This document shows, piece by piece, positions 12,170 to 23,390 of a stretch of DNA of 64,000 bases (its first letter is position 1; each line of letters starts with the position of its first letter). The stretch lies in the NCBI GenBank assembly GCA_950097015.1, contig CATNEN010000002.1, positions 3,875,001 to 3,939,000 of the forward strand, given 5' to 3'. Under the pieces are notes generated by a model that was given only the letters and a program-made list of their open reading frames with translations, did not search any database and was not told the DNA's origin. Both the position numbers and the translations under genes were made by a program. This DNA comes from Macrostomum hystrix (taxonomy: Eukaryota > Platyhelminthes > Macrostomidae).

Positions 12170-13305
12170 CAGGGACAACTAAAACCCTCGGGACGCGAAA
12201 CGAGCCAATTCATGGCAAAACATCTGAGGGGCTCGCTTAAAAGTATTGTTCTATGGCTTTTTCAAGTTTTCTCTGCTATCAGGCATTAACGGTTAGATTA
12301 AATAGTAAAGCGAGGCAATGTCGAGTATTTAATTTAAATAATAGGAACCAGTGATATAGTTACAATGTATTTACAATAAAGTAACCGCCATATCAACAAA
12401 AAACTCCAACGGCAAGAAGATAAAAGATGAAAGCAAAGATATAACTCCAACGGCAAGAAGATAAAGGATGAAAGCGAAGATGAAACTCCAACGGCAAGAA
12501 AAAAAGAAGCAAATACGGAACTCCAAGGACAAGACGACACAAACAGTCAGTAGCTCGTACATAAAGGAAACGCTGGAACTTCACCTACTGAGCATCTAAC
12601 TTCCGAAGCATCTATCATGGGATGTCGTCGGTATTGGTGGGAGTTTTGACGAGCGTCTTACTAGTCCTTTGAAAAAAACGTTGGCTAGCCGACGGGACAC
12701 ACTGTCCATGCTGAACTGTGTCTTAGTTGGAAAATAAAAGTCCTTAATAACATAAAACAGCTTCTCCACGCGAGTTGCGCACGTAGGAGAGTGCAGAATA
12801 AAACTGCTGTAGCAGAGACAGGATAAGTCTAATGCTTTACGCACACGCCCATGCTGTCATTCACTCTCTAAAGTAATAAATTTTGGGTTTCAAGTGGTTT
12901 GGACGAGACTGGCATGCAGAATTGAAGCGGAATTATGCAGCAGTAATGACAGCAAATGATCTGGTTTCTTACCTGGAGAATATTTGGCAGCGCCTTTCTC
13001 CATCGCTCCCGCTCCTGTGGATCTCTGGGAAACGCAAATATCCGTGTTCGAACGGCTTCAGAGTTGTAATTTGACGAGCACGGAAATACGCTGCACTTTC
13101 TTGGCATTTCATCAAGTGAATAAAAAATGCTTCTCTTGATATAGTTCAGCTTAGCTTCACTGCTGGCCGCAGCTAAAGCAATTTTAATTTTCTTGATAGC
13201 AGAGAAGACTCGAAAAAGCCATAGAACAATACTTTTAAGCGAGCCCCTCAGATTTCTTGCCATGAATTGGCTCGTTTCGCGTCCCGAGGGTTTTAGTTGT
13301 CCCTG
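12170..13305. mobile_element. TIR DNA transposon carrying a THAP exon, 8-bp TSD
   Basis: Terminal inverted repeats of about 115 bp (12170-12284 and 13191-13305), starting CAGGGACAACTAAAACCC and differing at only a few positions. The element is flanked by a perfect 8-bp direct repeat GGTAGAGC (12162-12169 and 13306-13313). Length is 1136 bp, so it is a non-autonomous or deleted copy. Known: an 8-bp duplication fits both hAT and P elements. CAGGG ends are typical of hAT, while THAP domains are typical of P-element transposases. An isolated 18-bp match to the end sequence lies at 26748-26765. Confidence 0.9.
12973..13107 (-). pseudogene. THAP zinc-finger exon inside the transposon
   Basis: A 45-residue exon begins MPRKCSVFPCSSNYNSE and continues with FAFPRDPQERERWRKALP, ending at a good GT donor (CTCCAG|GTAAGA). 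The C-x4-C start, the FPRDP-type turn and the tryptophan fit the first half of a THAP (C2CH) DNA-binding domain. The second half, with the CxxH pair, would need a following exon, which I could not identify in 12285-12972. Inferred: the remnant of the transposase DNA-binding domain. ATG at 13107 chosen because THAP domains sit at the protein N-terminus. Confidence 0.75.
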
Positions 13306-13313
13306 GGTAGAGC

Positions 13314-13899
13314 AACATGTTAGGCAAGTAATATCAAAATAGCTGCTTTGAATCTGCTCCAAATGAAAGGATGTCACCATTTAAATCTGAAAAAGTGTCA
13401 ATTTCCCATCTCCTTAGTGTATTTTTTCGAGAAAACCAGCCTTCAATTTTTTCGAAGAAACGTAGTTCCCCGTCCTTCTACTCCTAGTGGTCGTTGAGTC
13501 GACATCCCTAACACGTGATTTCTTATCGCCATGCAAGAACGCCACCGACACGAATGAAGGAGATATAGAATTCAGGGGATATAATTTGAGTTATGGCCCG
13601 GAATTGCAGCCAACACGCATGCTATTGGACAATTGTATCACCTGGGATACAACTCGGCGATACAACAATGCAAAATGTCTCCCTGCACTTCGTTTTCTGC
13701 GCTACCCACGCTCACTATTAAACATATTAATTTTAACTGAGGGCAATATAATATTGACTTTGACAATATAAAGGGAGGAACGATTCTCAACGCTGCCTGT
13801 GCAATTAATAAGTAAGAACTCAGACAGCCTTTGAACTACTCATTGGCAATAAAATTCATTTGAAGAGCAGCGGAACAATTCAAGCAGGCCACTATAACG
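13314..13899. other. Intergenic stretch before the WSC gene
   Basis: One open frame (13487-13771) has no recognisable domain. The sequence just upstream of 13900 presumably holds the promoter and 5' UTR of the WSC gene, but no core-promoter element is clear. Confidence 0.4.
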
Positions 13900-15276
13900 A
13901 TGACCGCGCTGCTTCCACCCCTAATCCTCAGTTGCGCCTTCACCGTCGTCTTCGGTCGCCAATACCAAATGACTGGCCTCGGCTGCTTCAGAGACTACGT
14001 GAACTCCATTAGGGACCTCGGCAGACTGGCTGACTTCGGCTTCACGAGGCTCGGCAGCGTCAGCGGACTGAGTCAAGGCACCGCTGCTATCTTAAACACA
14101 GCGGGCACCATATGGAGCAGCCAGTTGACTCATAGGCTCTGCGGCGACATCTGCGCCCTCGGCGGCTTTGAGTACATCGGACTGCAGGCCGGAAATGAGT
14201 GCGGCTGCGGCAACACCTACGGCACTCAGGGCGACGCACCCGCTGGCGACTGCTCACGCGCCTGCCCCGGAAATTCATCGCAAAACTGTGGCGGAGGAGA
14301 TCGGAACTACGTCGTGAGACTGACCTACACCTTCAGTAAGCTCTGCGGCAGTCTGATCGAATTTCATGAAATTTGGTTTAATTTACAGTTGAAAGACCAC
14401 GGGAGGGGAATTTCAAATACCCACTGCCTATTTCACAATCGCTCCCAAGCCGAATCACAGATTTTCACGAAAGTCCACGATATGAAGCAAAATTTTCCGC
14501 TTTTTGATGAACTAACTTTCAAAGTCGTCCGAGTCAGCAATTCTTGTCGAAGACCCTGGTGACAAGTACAATCGCTCAGTACAAAGACAGCGAATCGTTA
14601 TTGGTTTAATGGTTGAATCAAACAAAAATATTTAACAATGATAGCCGACATGGTTACATGATGAAATTTTGTGAACAGAAAAATCATGCCGATAATGGTG
14701 GTTTTGCCACCAGACAACCCGACTAGAATCGTTGAATATCTCGAGGATGCCGATGTTTTGTGATTCTGGAAGTTGTTTCATCGGATTGAGCGGAAAATTT
14801 AAGCTTGAGTTCTGGATTTTCATGGCGATGGTTTAAAAATTTTGGTAGATACAGAAAAAATGTCGGTGCGGACCAGTTAAGACTGTCTTCAAATTAGTCG
14901 CATTTGGTCATTTTTGCGACTTTGGTTTGGTTTTGCGATTTTGGTCATAACCGTTGTGTGTCCTATTAGCCAGGCACCGTTGCCACGACCAACGTAGCCC
15001 AATACTCTCATCAATTTCTTAGTCAAACAATTATAACCGGCCAATCCTCAATCTCCAGAGGACAGTCAGTTCGTCCTGGGCAATCGCACATTCGTTGGCA
15101 TCAGCAAGCCTGACGCGCCAGCCTTCCGAACTGTCGGCGCCGCCCTGCTGACGGAGTGCGTCTACATGTGCGGCTCCGGCTGCCAGGCTGTGGTGTTCAA
15201 TAGGCAGCTGGGACTCTGCTACCTGCTGGAGTACGCGGTGGTGCCGACCGCGCTGAGCAGCCCCAGCACCGGATAG
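13900..15276 (+). CDS. Secreted WSC-domain protein, two exons
   Basis: Exon 1 is 13900-14335 and exon 2 is 15059-15276, joined in phase 1 by a 723-bp GT/AG intron (TTCA|GTAAGC ... CTCCAG|AG). This gives 217 residues ending in TAG. Residues 1-20 form a hydrophobic signal peptide. Residues about 25-140 are a WSC domain: GCFRD (C29), LCGDICALGG, YIGLQAGNECGCGNTYG, then DCSRACPGNSSQNCGGGDRN. Known: WSC domains are cysteine-rich, often carbohydrate-binding extracellular modules. Exon 2 (FVGISKP...TECVYMCGSGCQAVVFN...LCYLLEY) looks like a short PAN/apple-like module with four cysteines, which is less certain. No transmembrane segment is seen, so the protein is probably secreted. Reading on from exon 1 through the donor only adds low-complexity intron sequence, so the spliced model is preferred. 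Confidence 0.85.
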
Positions 15277-15542
15277 TTCTTCGTGCGTGGCTGAAAGGCT
15301 GACGGAGCGGTTTCAGTTGACTTCTTTGCTGACGAAAGTTATAATGGAATTCTACACTATCCTGTCTAACAAAAGTTCTTGTACGGTTGCTTCTGTTGCT
15401 TCTAGTATCCATAATTTCCATCCGATTCAAATGAAAATTAGTGCAAATGAAAGCTGGGAATCTCTGCAACATTTTCTGTTTCACCGTATTGTTTTATTCT
15501 GGAGTGGCTCGGAACAGCTTGCCGTTTAGCACAGACAGGTCT

Positions 15543-15548
15543 AATAAA
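15543..15548 (+). terminator. Polyadenylation signal of the WSC gene
   Basis: AATAAA lies 267 nt after the WSC stop codon, the first such hexamer downstream. Confidence 0.5.
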
Positions 15549-16589
15549 AAAGTGACAGAATGACATAGAGCAAGCAGTCTATGGCCAACTTTCTTCTTAT
15601 GACTCACAACAGGTATGTCTCTCAGAAAGGAAGTCATGGAACTTTGCGAGGAAGCACAGGGTTATACAGTGTGCGACAGTTTAGGCCATAGACATGTCGC
15701 CTGGTGTGAAGAAGTAAAGCAAACCCCACACACAGAGCGATCGATCGACAGAAGGCTTCCTAGACACTGTGTGGAGTTTGTCAGCGCGTGAAGAAAGTTC
15801 GAGGTCATGATCGAGGTCATGTACTTACTAAACTTCTGCTATACTACTTACTGAACTACGATTTGAGTAGTCAAGTTTTGTTAGATGGTATGATTCAATA
15901 AACCACACGATCAAAGACAGCAAAAAACTCCACTCCAGTTTATTGACTGTAGCAAAAAACTCGGAAAATTTTAGTCTTCATTTTCAATTAAGTGCAGCTA
16001 TTGGCAGACAATGTACAGCTTTATCTTTATTGATAGACCAATCCTTCATTTAAATAACGGTTGCCAAGGACGCAACACTAGAATACACACTGGTATAGAT
16101 ATCTCATTATGCGTTGTCAAGCAAACGGCATTATGGTCTCTCGATTCTAACCTTGGACATTGAGTTTACTTCTACTCGTACTAATTTAAGCATACTCGTA
16201 CGAGTACTTGCTTCCGCCAACTTCCTACTAGCGCATGTCGTGGATTTTAGAGGCTGTAAATTACTGGAGTCACATGAATAGCCATCTATCACCAGAAGGT
16301 GTGGCTGGTGGAGTAGTAAATGCTATGCAGGTATATATTATATATGTACTCTTAATGGTACCGCAACTTTTCTATGGTTCCTATTCACTATAGGAACTCG
16401 CAGCCAATCATGAATGTGCACATTTGCAACGCCAGCCGCAGCCTAGGCATTTGCATATGGGACGGAGCCACTCACTTTCGAGGCCTGTACATCGCCAGGC
16501 GTTCCGTGAGCGGCTCAGCGTACATGGTACATTGTGACACGCTCACCTTCGACCCGATTCCCATCTCATTTGTTGAACTATTTTTTTCT

Positions 16590-16722
16590 TAATTAGCAAG
16601 ATGCTTAAATTGATTTACACTCACTCAGTTTAATAGCTAACCAGCAGTAGCTAGGGTAATATAAGTTTTCGTGTGATATCCCCCAGTCCATGGACTGAAC
16701 AGCTATCAGCAGCCAAACTCTA
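16590..16722 (+). mobile_element. Diverged, 5'-truncated family B SINE
   Basis: TTAGCAAGATGCTTAAATTG, CACTCAGTTTAATAGC and CCCCCAGTCCATGGACTG match the body of the copies at 2113 and 11636 with many substitutions. No tRNA-like head is present. Confidence 0.6.
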
Positions 16723-17100
16723 GATCGTTACATGGTTGCCAGCAGTCTATGATATAAAATAAATTTGTTGTCAAGTAAAATGAATTTTATGCTATAATGA
16801 CTCTCATGCATACCTAGCTATATACAATGGTACAATATTTTAAAACAAAACTGCCAACAAATAGTTTTCGGAATTTGTTTAAATGCAGATTTTTTAGTTG
16901 GATCGGTATGCTGCGCATTGTTAAATGAGAAGCTATTGGAAGGGCTTAAATAATACATTTGTTCATTATCCCAACTGTATCACTCTTTTAACAGACACAC
17001 ACAGGAGGTCGCTTTTAGCTCGTATATTATTCAGCTTTATCATGTGGGGTTTTTCTAATTGTCCCAACGTGTCACCATTTGAGCTCTTGATAAACACTTT

Positions 17101-17127
17101 TGAGAGAGAGAGAGAGAGAGAGAGAAG
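17101..17127. repeat. (GA)n microsatellite
   Basis: A pure run of GAGAGA, simple sequence. Confidence 0.95.
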
Positions 17128-17304
17128 AAGCCGTAGCAGAAACAATGCAGTCTTGATGCAGTCAGTAGAGCTTTGATCAGGGCGAGTACTTAATTGTTAT
17201 ATTTTTCATTGGGCGCCATGTAACGATTTCTTATGCAACAAATTGAGTCCTGGCAGTAAGAGCCCGTTCATACGGCAGTGAGTAAATTCAGGCCGAGCAG
17301 CTCG

Positions 17305-17383
17305 CGGCCGCCGGCTAGCCGACACTTCCACTAGTCAAAAAATACTCGGCTAGCCGGGTGAATCCATGTGGACCCACGGGGGG
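17305..17383 (+). repeat. 79-bp hairpin-bearing repeat, left copy of an inverted pair
   Basis: GC-rich block beginning CGGCCGCCGGCTAGCCGAC. It contains an internal inverted repeat: CCGGCTAGCCGA pairs with TCGGCTAGCCGG across about 22 nt. A nearly identical block lies in inverse orientation at 40622-40700, and homology stops sharply at both edges. It could be a tiny MITE or the ends of a much larger (23.4 kb) element. Confidence 0.8.
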
Positions 17384-19476
17384 GTAGGGGGTAGGGGGTA
17401 GACGTCCGATAAATTTTACATGGATCATGCTACTCGTCTACTGCAAGTAGAAAGTATGAAATATGAAGTATGTAACTGGCTATCTAAATATTTTTCCTTT
17501 GCACTGATAATCATTTATTTCCAAACATATAGGCAAGCAAACCACAGTTCATACTAATTAATACAATACAACTAAAGCTGAATGAGTTTAGATGGGACTT
17601 ACTGATTAAGTGGATTTTACGTGTAATAGATATATGACGCTTTTCTATCGTGCTAAGTAAGAACCAAGAAGTGATCACCCCGTCTCAAACAAATGATACT
17701 TCCACCTTAACAGCGAGGGCTTAATGGCTTATCAGAAGCCAGAACTAAAATTACAACACATCCACTGTATAAAATGGCTATAAAACGAAATAATTAGTAA
17801 ATATTTAGCATCACAATAAAATATCGGATCAAAAAAATTCATTAGTAAAAATAATACGGAAAAAATTCGAACCCCCCTCGTAACACTTAAACAGAGCGCT
17901 CTTTCTATCAACACGCCACACAGGTTGAGTTATACATGCATAGAAAGACATATTTATACTAGTTATAAGACAAAAACAAAATCAAATCATTTTTATTTTA
18001 ATTTTAAATTACTCATATTTATATAACTTGGTTGCTAGATTATATTGGCTTTATTTTTGACGGCAGTTAATTGAAAAATTAAATTAAAGCTGTTTTACCC
18101 AGCTCTCCAACCCGTAAAATAGGCTTTTCATTCTACCCAGAATTCCAGAACCAGAATCAGTTCTAAAATTCCAGAAAGTATAGCGGTATAACTCTACAGT
18201 GCCTTAAAAGAAACGAAACAGAAACAAGTAAGACTGATTATGTACTCGTAATTATTTATGACAATGATCCGAATAAGGTATTAGCAAAAAATAGCTCGCT
18301 GTGGGTCTAGTGTCACTAAATGATGTGCCATTGCCCGCAGTCCTTCTGCAATCATTCTCAATATAATTGTATTCATTTGTCTATAGAATTCGTCACTTTT
18401 TTAGTGTTACATGGGAAGAAAGAATTGTATTTTTATAAATACTCTTTTTACATGTCAAAAACGAGTCTGAATAGTCCGGATTTTACGTCAATTTCATAAC
18501 TTTACGTGCGTATGGTATAACAAATAATTATACAGAACTAAGTATGCGCATTAAAAAAAGTGTATTAGTACTTCTCAAAAAAAGATTTTCTTAGTTACGT
18601 TGTAGTATAATTTTTTATTTAAGTTTTTATTTAATAGTTTAGAATTGTTTAAATAAAAAACGCGCCCTAATGCGCTGCGCCACCAAACTAGTTTAGTTGG
18701 CATTTTACACTTAGGATATCATTACATCCATAACAGATTGTACTTTACTGTGTCTAGAGAAGGTATTTTTTAAAGTTACTTTGTCAATTTAAGTATTGAA
18801 ATTTTCTATTAATTTTTTTATAACAAAGGTAAGCAATGTTTTTTCGTTTTAAATTTAGTTACTAGTACTACTTATGCCAGCAAATCGAAATCCCAATCCA
18901 ATTGTTTTGATTTTCAACATTTATTAACTGACACAATGAAAATGTTACATGTAAAGTTAATAATAGATGTTAGTTAAAACCTAAGACTAAACTACTAAGA
19001 GTGTTACTAATGCAACTTATATCCAAATTATCAGTCAGTGGTCTGGCTGACTAGCTAAATTTTTTAAACCAAAATGATAATTGCTATAAAGTATAGACTT
19101 CAAGTTTTTAATACATTTTAACTTTGCTTGCTTTTTGGGCTTCTTGAACTTTGACTTACTAGACTTAGCTGCAGGGTGGTCCATGGACCCAGCGGGGAGG
19201 CGAGGGTCTCTTGAACTTTAGGTCTATATAAAATAGTTCTTGTTTTGATAGGATGATAAATCTGTGGCTACTAAGGCTTTTTGATGTGCTGATTTCATTT
19301 TTAATCAGATTTGTTATAGCTTTAACCCCCTACCATGCCATAGTCAGAAAAGTGGTAGAGTGCATGTCAAAACAATTTTTTGCTCCTCCCAAAATTGTAC
19401 AACGTTACTACCTGCCTTGCAACAATAATAATTAATATACCTGGCATAAATAATGTGGTGTGGAATTTTTCATAAT
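17384..19476. other. AT-rich intergenic DNA, no gene seen
   Basis: Only short open frames and a SINE family A tail (18291-18378) are visible. Confidence 0.5.
18291..18378 (+). mobile_element. SINE family A, 3' end only
   Basis: GGGTCTAGTGTCACTAAATG and GTGCCATTGCCCGCAGTCC match the 3' end of the copy at 7025-8345. The element is 5'-truncated. Confidence 0.7.
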
Positions 19477-19960
19477 GGCAGTGCTTATCCCCATGGTACT
19501 GTAGAAATAATTTTTGTCTTTTTCCTATGGTACCGTGGGAATAATTTCCTGCTTATCCGCACGGCACACTGATAAGATAGCTGTCCTAATCATCTATCTT
19601 TTTATCGTGACTGCAATTTTTTTTTCTTCGGGTTTTTAAAAGCAAGTAAACAAATAAAAGTTTTCTGCTTTTTTCGCAATTAGTTAACCAATACGGTGGC
19701 TTTTTAAGTATATAAAATATATATTGCTATTATTTATATATTTAAAAGAATACAACTGAAGTGTGTATTTTTCTAATCTTATAGCTCAAGCCTTCTAAGC
19801 CTATAATCCAGTCTATTACTTTACGCATCTCTGGAGCTATGTTGAAGATAGGACAGCTATCTCGTCAGTGTGCCATGCAGATAAGCAGGAAATTATTCCC
19901 ACTGTACTGTAGGAATAAGACAAAAATTATTTCTACGGTACCGTGGGGATAAGCACTGCC
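19477..19960. mobile_element. Mutator-like MITE, copy 1, perfect 9-bp TSD
   Basis: A 484-bp element with inverted ends of about 120 bp beginning GGCAGTGCTTATCCCC. It is flanked by TTTCATAAT at 19468-19476 and 19961-19969. The inverted ends contain internal palindromic steps (GGTACCGT, GCACGGC). No coding capacity. Known: 9-bp duplications with long TIRs are the hallmark of the Mutator/MULE superfamily. A related element with its own 9-bp duplication is at 42507-43180. Confidence 0.88.
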
Positions 19961-20650
19961 TTTCATAATTGTCTTTGGCCATAACCAGCTCGGCAGCATC
20001 CAAAGAGCAGAAAGAATCGCAGCTACATTTCTAACCTTTATTAGTGACTTCAATCAGGCATTATTTCCAAGCTTCCAACTTCCAAGCATTCTGTAGCATT
20101 TTTTACTAGATTTGTCACTATATACCCTGTGGCTATATAACAGCCAAGTAAACTAAACTAAACTGAACTGAACTGAATTGAACTGAATTGTTACGAATAC
20201 TATAAACTGAATTGTTTCTGCAGTGCACTTTTTGTTTCATTTAGCGCAATTTTAAATTTATTCATAAAAATAATTTTGCAAACAAAAGTAAATTTATGCC
20301 ATGCGCTTGTACACCTTTTTATAGAACAGCAACCCTTTTGTGACATAATATTCTCACTAGGCCCTACCCCTATAATATTTTTATATTATTATGGTACAGG
20401 CATACATAATACAAGAGTTACAAGATGAAATAAGATTATTATGGTCAGTACTGATTATATTATAAGAAATTGAGATTATCAAACCAAAAAAAGAAACAAA
20501 GGAAATTTAAATTTAAATTAACTCAAATTTTAAAGCATAAAGTAGGCACTAAAGCTTCGTATTTCAGTTTGAGTCTTAAATTAAAGTGCATAAGAAATAG
20601 TGCAATAAAATGGTTTTATTTTGTAATTCTAATTTTTTTCTTACACACAG

Positions 20651-21902
20651 ATGGTTCTAACTGGTGCCAATGTGTTTTTGCAAAACAAAGGAAAGGCAGG
20701 TAAGTTTTCTTATGGTCAGTATTACTTAAAAATATACTACAGGGATATATAGTAAGACTAGAACTCAAGAAATAGTAATGTATGAGTAGGCAGCATTATT
20801 TTTAATACAAAACATTTTAGTCCATTTATGCAGCATAACATTGTTTTTTTCTAAAAGTCTTGAATATTGTTGTATTTTCTAGGCTACATCATATGTTATA
20901 TTCTCTGTGGGGTGCATCTATTAATTTACATAAAAGCTAGAAATAAATAAATATAATAATTAGTCACTATGTTTTGGTAAAATTTAAAAATTCAAATCTT
21001 CCTTTAATTCTAGTGTGGACCGCCGAACTGCGTCGCGAGTATATGAGTCTGCCAATCGAAGAAAAGCGACGTCTTCAAGAAGAAGCTAAAAATCAGCAGA
21101 AGAAAATAAGAAAAGTGGTAAATGATTTAAAACGTACAGGTGAGACATACGTACTTATTATATTAACCCGACGTGGAACCGATTTTACCACGTCCAATGA
21201 CATATCGCCTAATGTTAGAAGCGCTATGGAGCCCCATATAAATAAAATAGCAGAACTAATGGATGACGCGAAAAAAGCAGAACAACAAAATATGGCAAAT
21301 GAGCGCAGTGATGTTCAGCTTGCTGAAACTAGTCAGCCACGAAACCTAGCTTCTGTTTATAGCGATGTGAAAAAAATGCGACAAGAAATTTTTTAAGGGC
21401 TAAAATTGCACATAAAACAGCGACAGGTTTCGACGGCAAGATTCCATGGAGCCTTGTCGGAAAAAGTTGCAAATTCATTCCAGAATTGAAGGACCCCCAT
21501 CACTTATCCAGAGAAAAATGTGTAGCCATTTTAAAGGAACTCGAAAATACAGAACTGACATTTTGTAATTCAGTTTCCATTGATGTATCACCTGATCATG
21601 ATACACCAATAAGTGCCTCTCATCTGCATCAACAACAGGCTCAAGTGATGGAAGAAGGGCTACAAGTCGATGACTACCATAATATCACCACAAGTGACTT
21701 GGAGAGTGAAGGAGATACGGCACTGACTTCTGTAACCGCGAAATATCGGCAACACTTTCACGAAAGTGAAAGTTCAACAAATTTTAATCCTTTCAATACT
21801 CCATTTGTAGATGACGCAAATAGACTTGCTCAGTCATCTTTATATGGGGCGAGCTCTGCACCCAACATTACGCTTAGACTAGATACTAGACAAACGGAAT
21901 GA
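20651..21902 (+). pseudogene. HMG-box-like gene next to a transposon end, one frameshift
   Basis: Exon 1 20651-20699 (acceptor CACACAG directly before ATG, donor GGCAG|GTAAGT) and exon 2 21014-21902. The joined frame starts MVLTGANVFLQNKGKA and runs into REYMSLPIEEKRRLQEEAK, similar to half an HMG box (Leu-x-x-EEK...A...K). A stop at 21394-21396 follows a run of six T. One more T would keep the frame open to 21902 (312 residues in all), including KIPWSLVGKSCKFIPELKDP and an acidic, Ser/His-rich tail. Exon lengths and phases fit that single-base loss. Inferred: an accessory chromatin-type gene of the KDZ-like transposon, since it lies about 170 bp before the left arm and mirrors the transposase gene. 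The frameshift may be real decay or a homopolymer sequencing error. Confidence 0.6.
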
Positions 21903-22069
21903 AATTTTAATATGAAACAATTATTAGAGGCCCACACGACGCCAATAGCTTAATATTAGATAGTATAATATTTAAGATGCAATATGCTATGGTTTTCAAT
22001 GTTTTCAGCCGAAAATAGTCACTGTGCAGAGAGCTGCTATCTTTACAGGGACTAGAGTCTATATTCTGT

Positions 22070-22870
22070 CAAATATTGCTGGGATTGTCAATGTGCATTT
22101 ATTGCTTTGACATTTTTCCTCTGCATAAAACTAATGCTGGGATTGTCACTGTGCATTCATTGCTTTGACATTTTTCCTCTGCATAAAACTAATGCTGGGA
22201 TTGTCAATGTGCATTCATTGCTTTGACATTTTTCCCTCTGCATAAAACTAATGCTGGGATTGTCACTGTGCATTCATTGCTTTGACATTTTTCCTCTGCA
22301 TAAAACTAATGCTGGGATTGTCAATGTGCATTCATTGCTTTGACATTTTTCCCTCTGCATAAAACTAATGCTGGGATTGTCAATGGGCATTCATTGCTTT
22401 GACATTTTTCCCTCTGCATAAAACTAATGCTGGGATTGTCACTGTGCATTCATTGCTTTGACATTTTTCCCTCTGCAAAAAACTAATGCTGGGATTGTCA
22501 ATGTGCATTTATTGCTTTGACATTTTTCCTCTGCATAAAACTAATGCTGGGATTGTCACTGTGCATTCATTGCTTTGACATTTTTCCCTCTGCATAAAAC
22601 TAATGCTGGGATTGTCACTGTGCATTCATTGCTTTGACATTTTTCCCTCTGCATAAAACTAATGCTGGGATTGTCAATGTGCATTCATTGCTTTGACATT
22701 TTTCCCTCTGCATAAAACTAATGCTGGGATTGTCAATGGGCATTCATTGCTTTGACATTTTCCCTCTGCATTTGTCAGATAAATTTTTCTTTCACGAACG
22801 TGACGCGCCTCATCGTGGCGTGAAAGTGAACAGTGCGCGTTTCAATCTTTTGCACTTGCCAAGACGTCAC
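22070..22870 (-). mobile_element. Transposon end with 59-bp subterminal satellite, left arm
   Basis: About twelve copies of a 58-59-bp unit (TGCTGGGATTGTCAATGTGC ... CTCTGCATAAAACTAA) are followed by about 95 bp of unique sequence ending AAGACGTCAC at 22870. The last 120 bp match the reverse complement of 31474 onward with one mismatch seen (TTGCC versus TGGCC), and homology stops exactly at GACGTCAC. The unique part has a hairpin (CTTTCACG ... CGTGAAAG). It looks like a TIR terminus with subterminal repeats, facing right. Confidence 0.8.
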
Positions 22871-23372
22871 ATAGAATTGATAATATGATGCTGCTGACTC
22901 ATAGAATTGATAATATGATGCTGCTGACTTATAGAATTGATAATATGATGCTGCTGTCACATAGAATTGATAATATCATGCTGCTGACTTATAGAATTGA
23001 TAATATGATGCTGCTGTCACATAGAATTGATAATATGATGCTGCTGACACATAGAATTGATAATATGATGCTGCTGACTTACAGAATTGATAATATGATG
23101 CTGCTGTCACATAGAATTAATAATATGATGCTGCTGACTTATAGAATTGATAATATGATGATGCTGACACATAGAATTGATAATATGATGCTGCTGTCAC
23201 ATAGAATTGATAATATGATGCTGCTGACACATAGAATTGATAATATGATGCTGCTGTCACATAGAATTGATAATATGATGCTGCTGACTTATAGAATTGA
23301 TAATATGATGTTGCTAACTTATAGAATTGATAATATGATGCTGCTGTCACATAGAATTGATGAGGTGATGTT
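22866..23372 (+). repeat. 30-bp satellite, about 17 copies
   Basis: Unit ATAGAATTGATAATATGATG plus CTGCTG(T/A)CAC or CTGCTGACTT. Because 30 is a multiple of three the plus strand is open, but the translation is only a 10-residue repeat. It abuts the transposon end at 22870 and runs to the CLIC acceptor. Diverged relatives of the same unit occur inverted at 25925-26095 and 27222-27300. Confidence 0.95.
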
Positions 23373-23390
23373 GCTGATGGTGTGATCCAG

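Larger units (their letters stand above)
15549..17304. other. Intergenic DNA with SINE remnant and (GA)n
   Basis: Contains a worn family B SINE body (about 16590-16722), a (GA)n run at 17101-17127, and a short 57-codon open frame at 15614 without a recognisable domain. No gene is supported. Confidence 0.5.

Noticed and set aside
12596-12844. Minus-strand frame inside the THAP transposon as transposase
   Set aside because: No recognisable transposase motif and no convincing acceptor in phase with the THAP exon.
15614-15787. 57-codon plus-strand frame starting MSLRKEVMELCEEAQ
   Set aside because: Looks protein-like in composition, but there is no domain, no splice context and it is short. It lies in the WSC 3' flank.
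16374-16592. 72-codon plus-strand frame
   Set aside because: No motif, and it runs into a worn SINE at its end.
22885-23385. Open frame of 166 codons with a 10-residue repeat
   Set aside because: A 30-bp satellite. The period is a multiple of three, and the minus strand is equally open.
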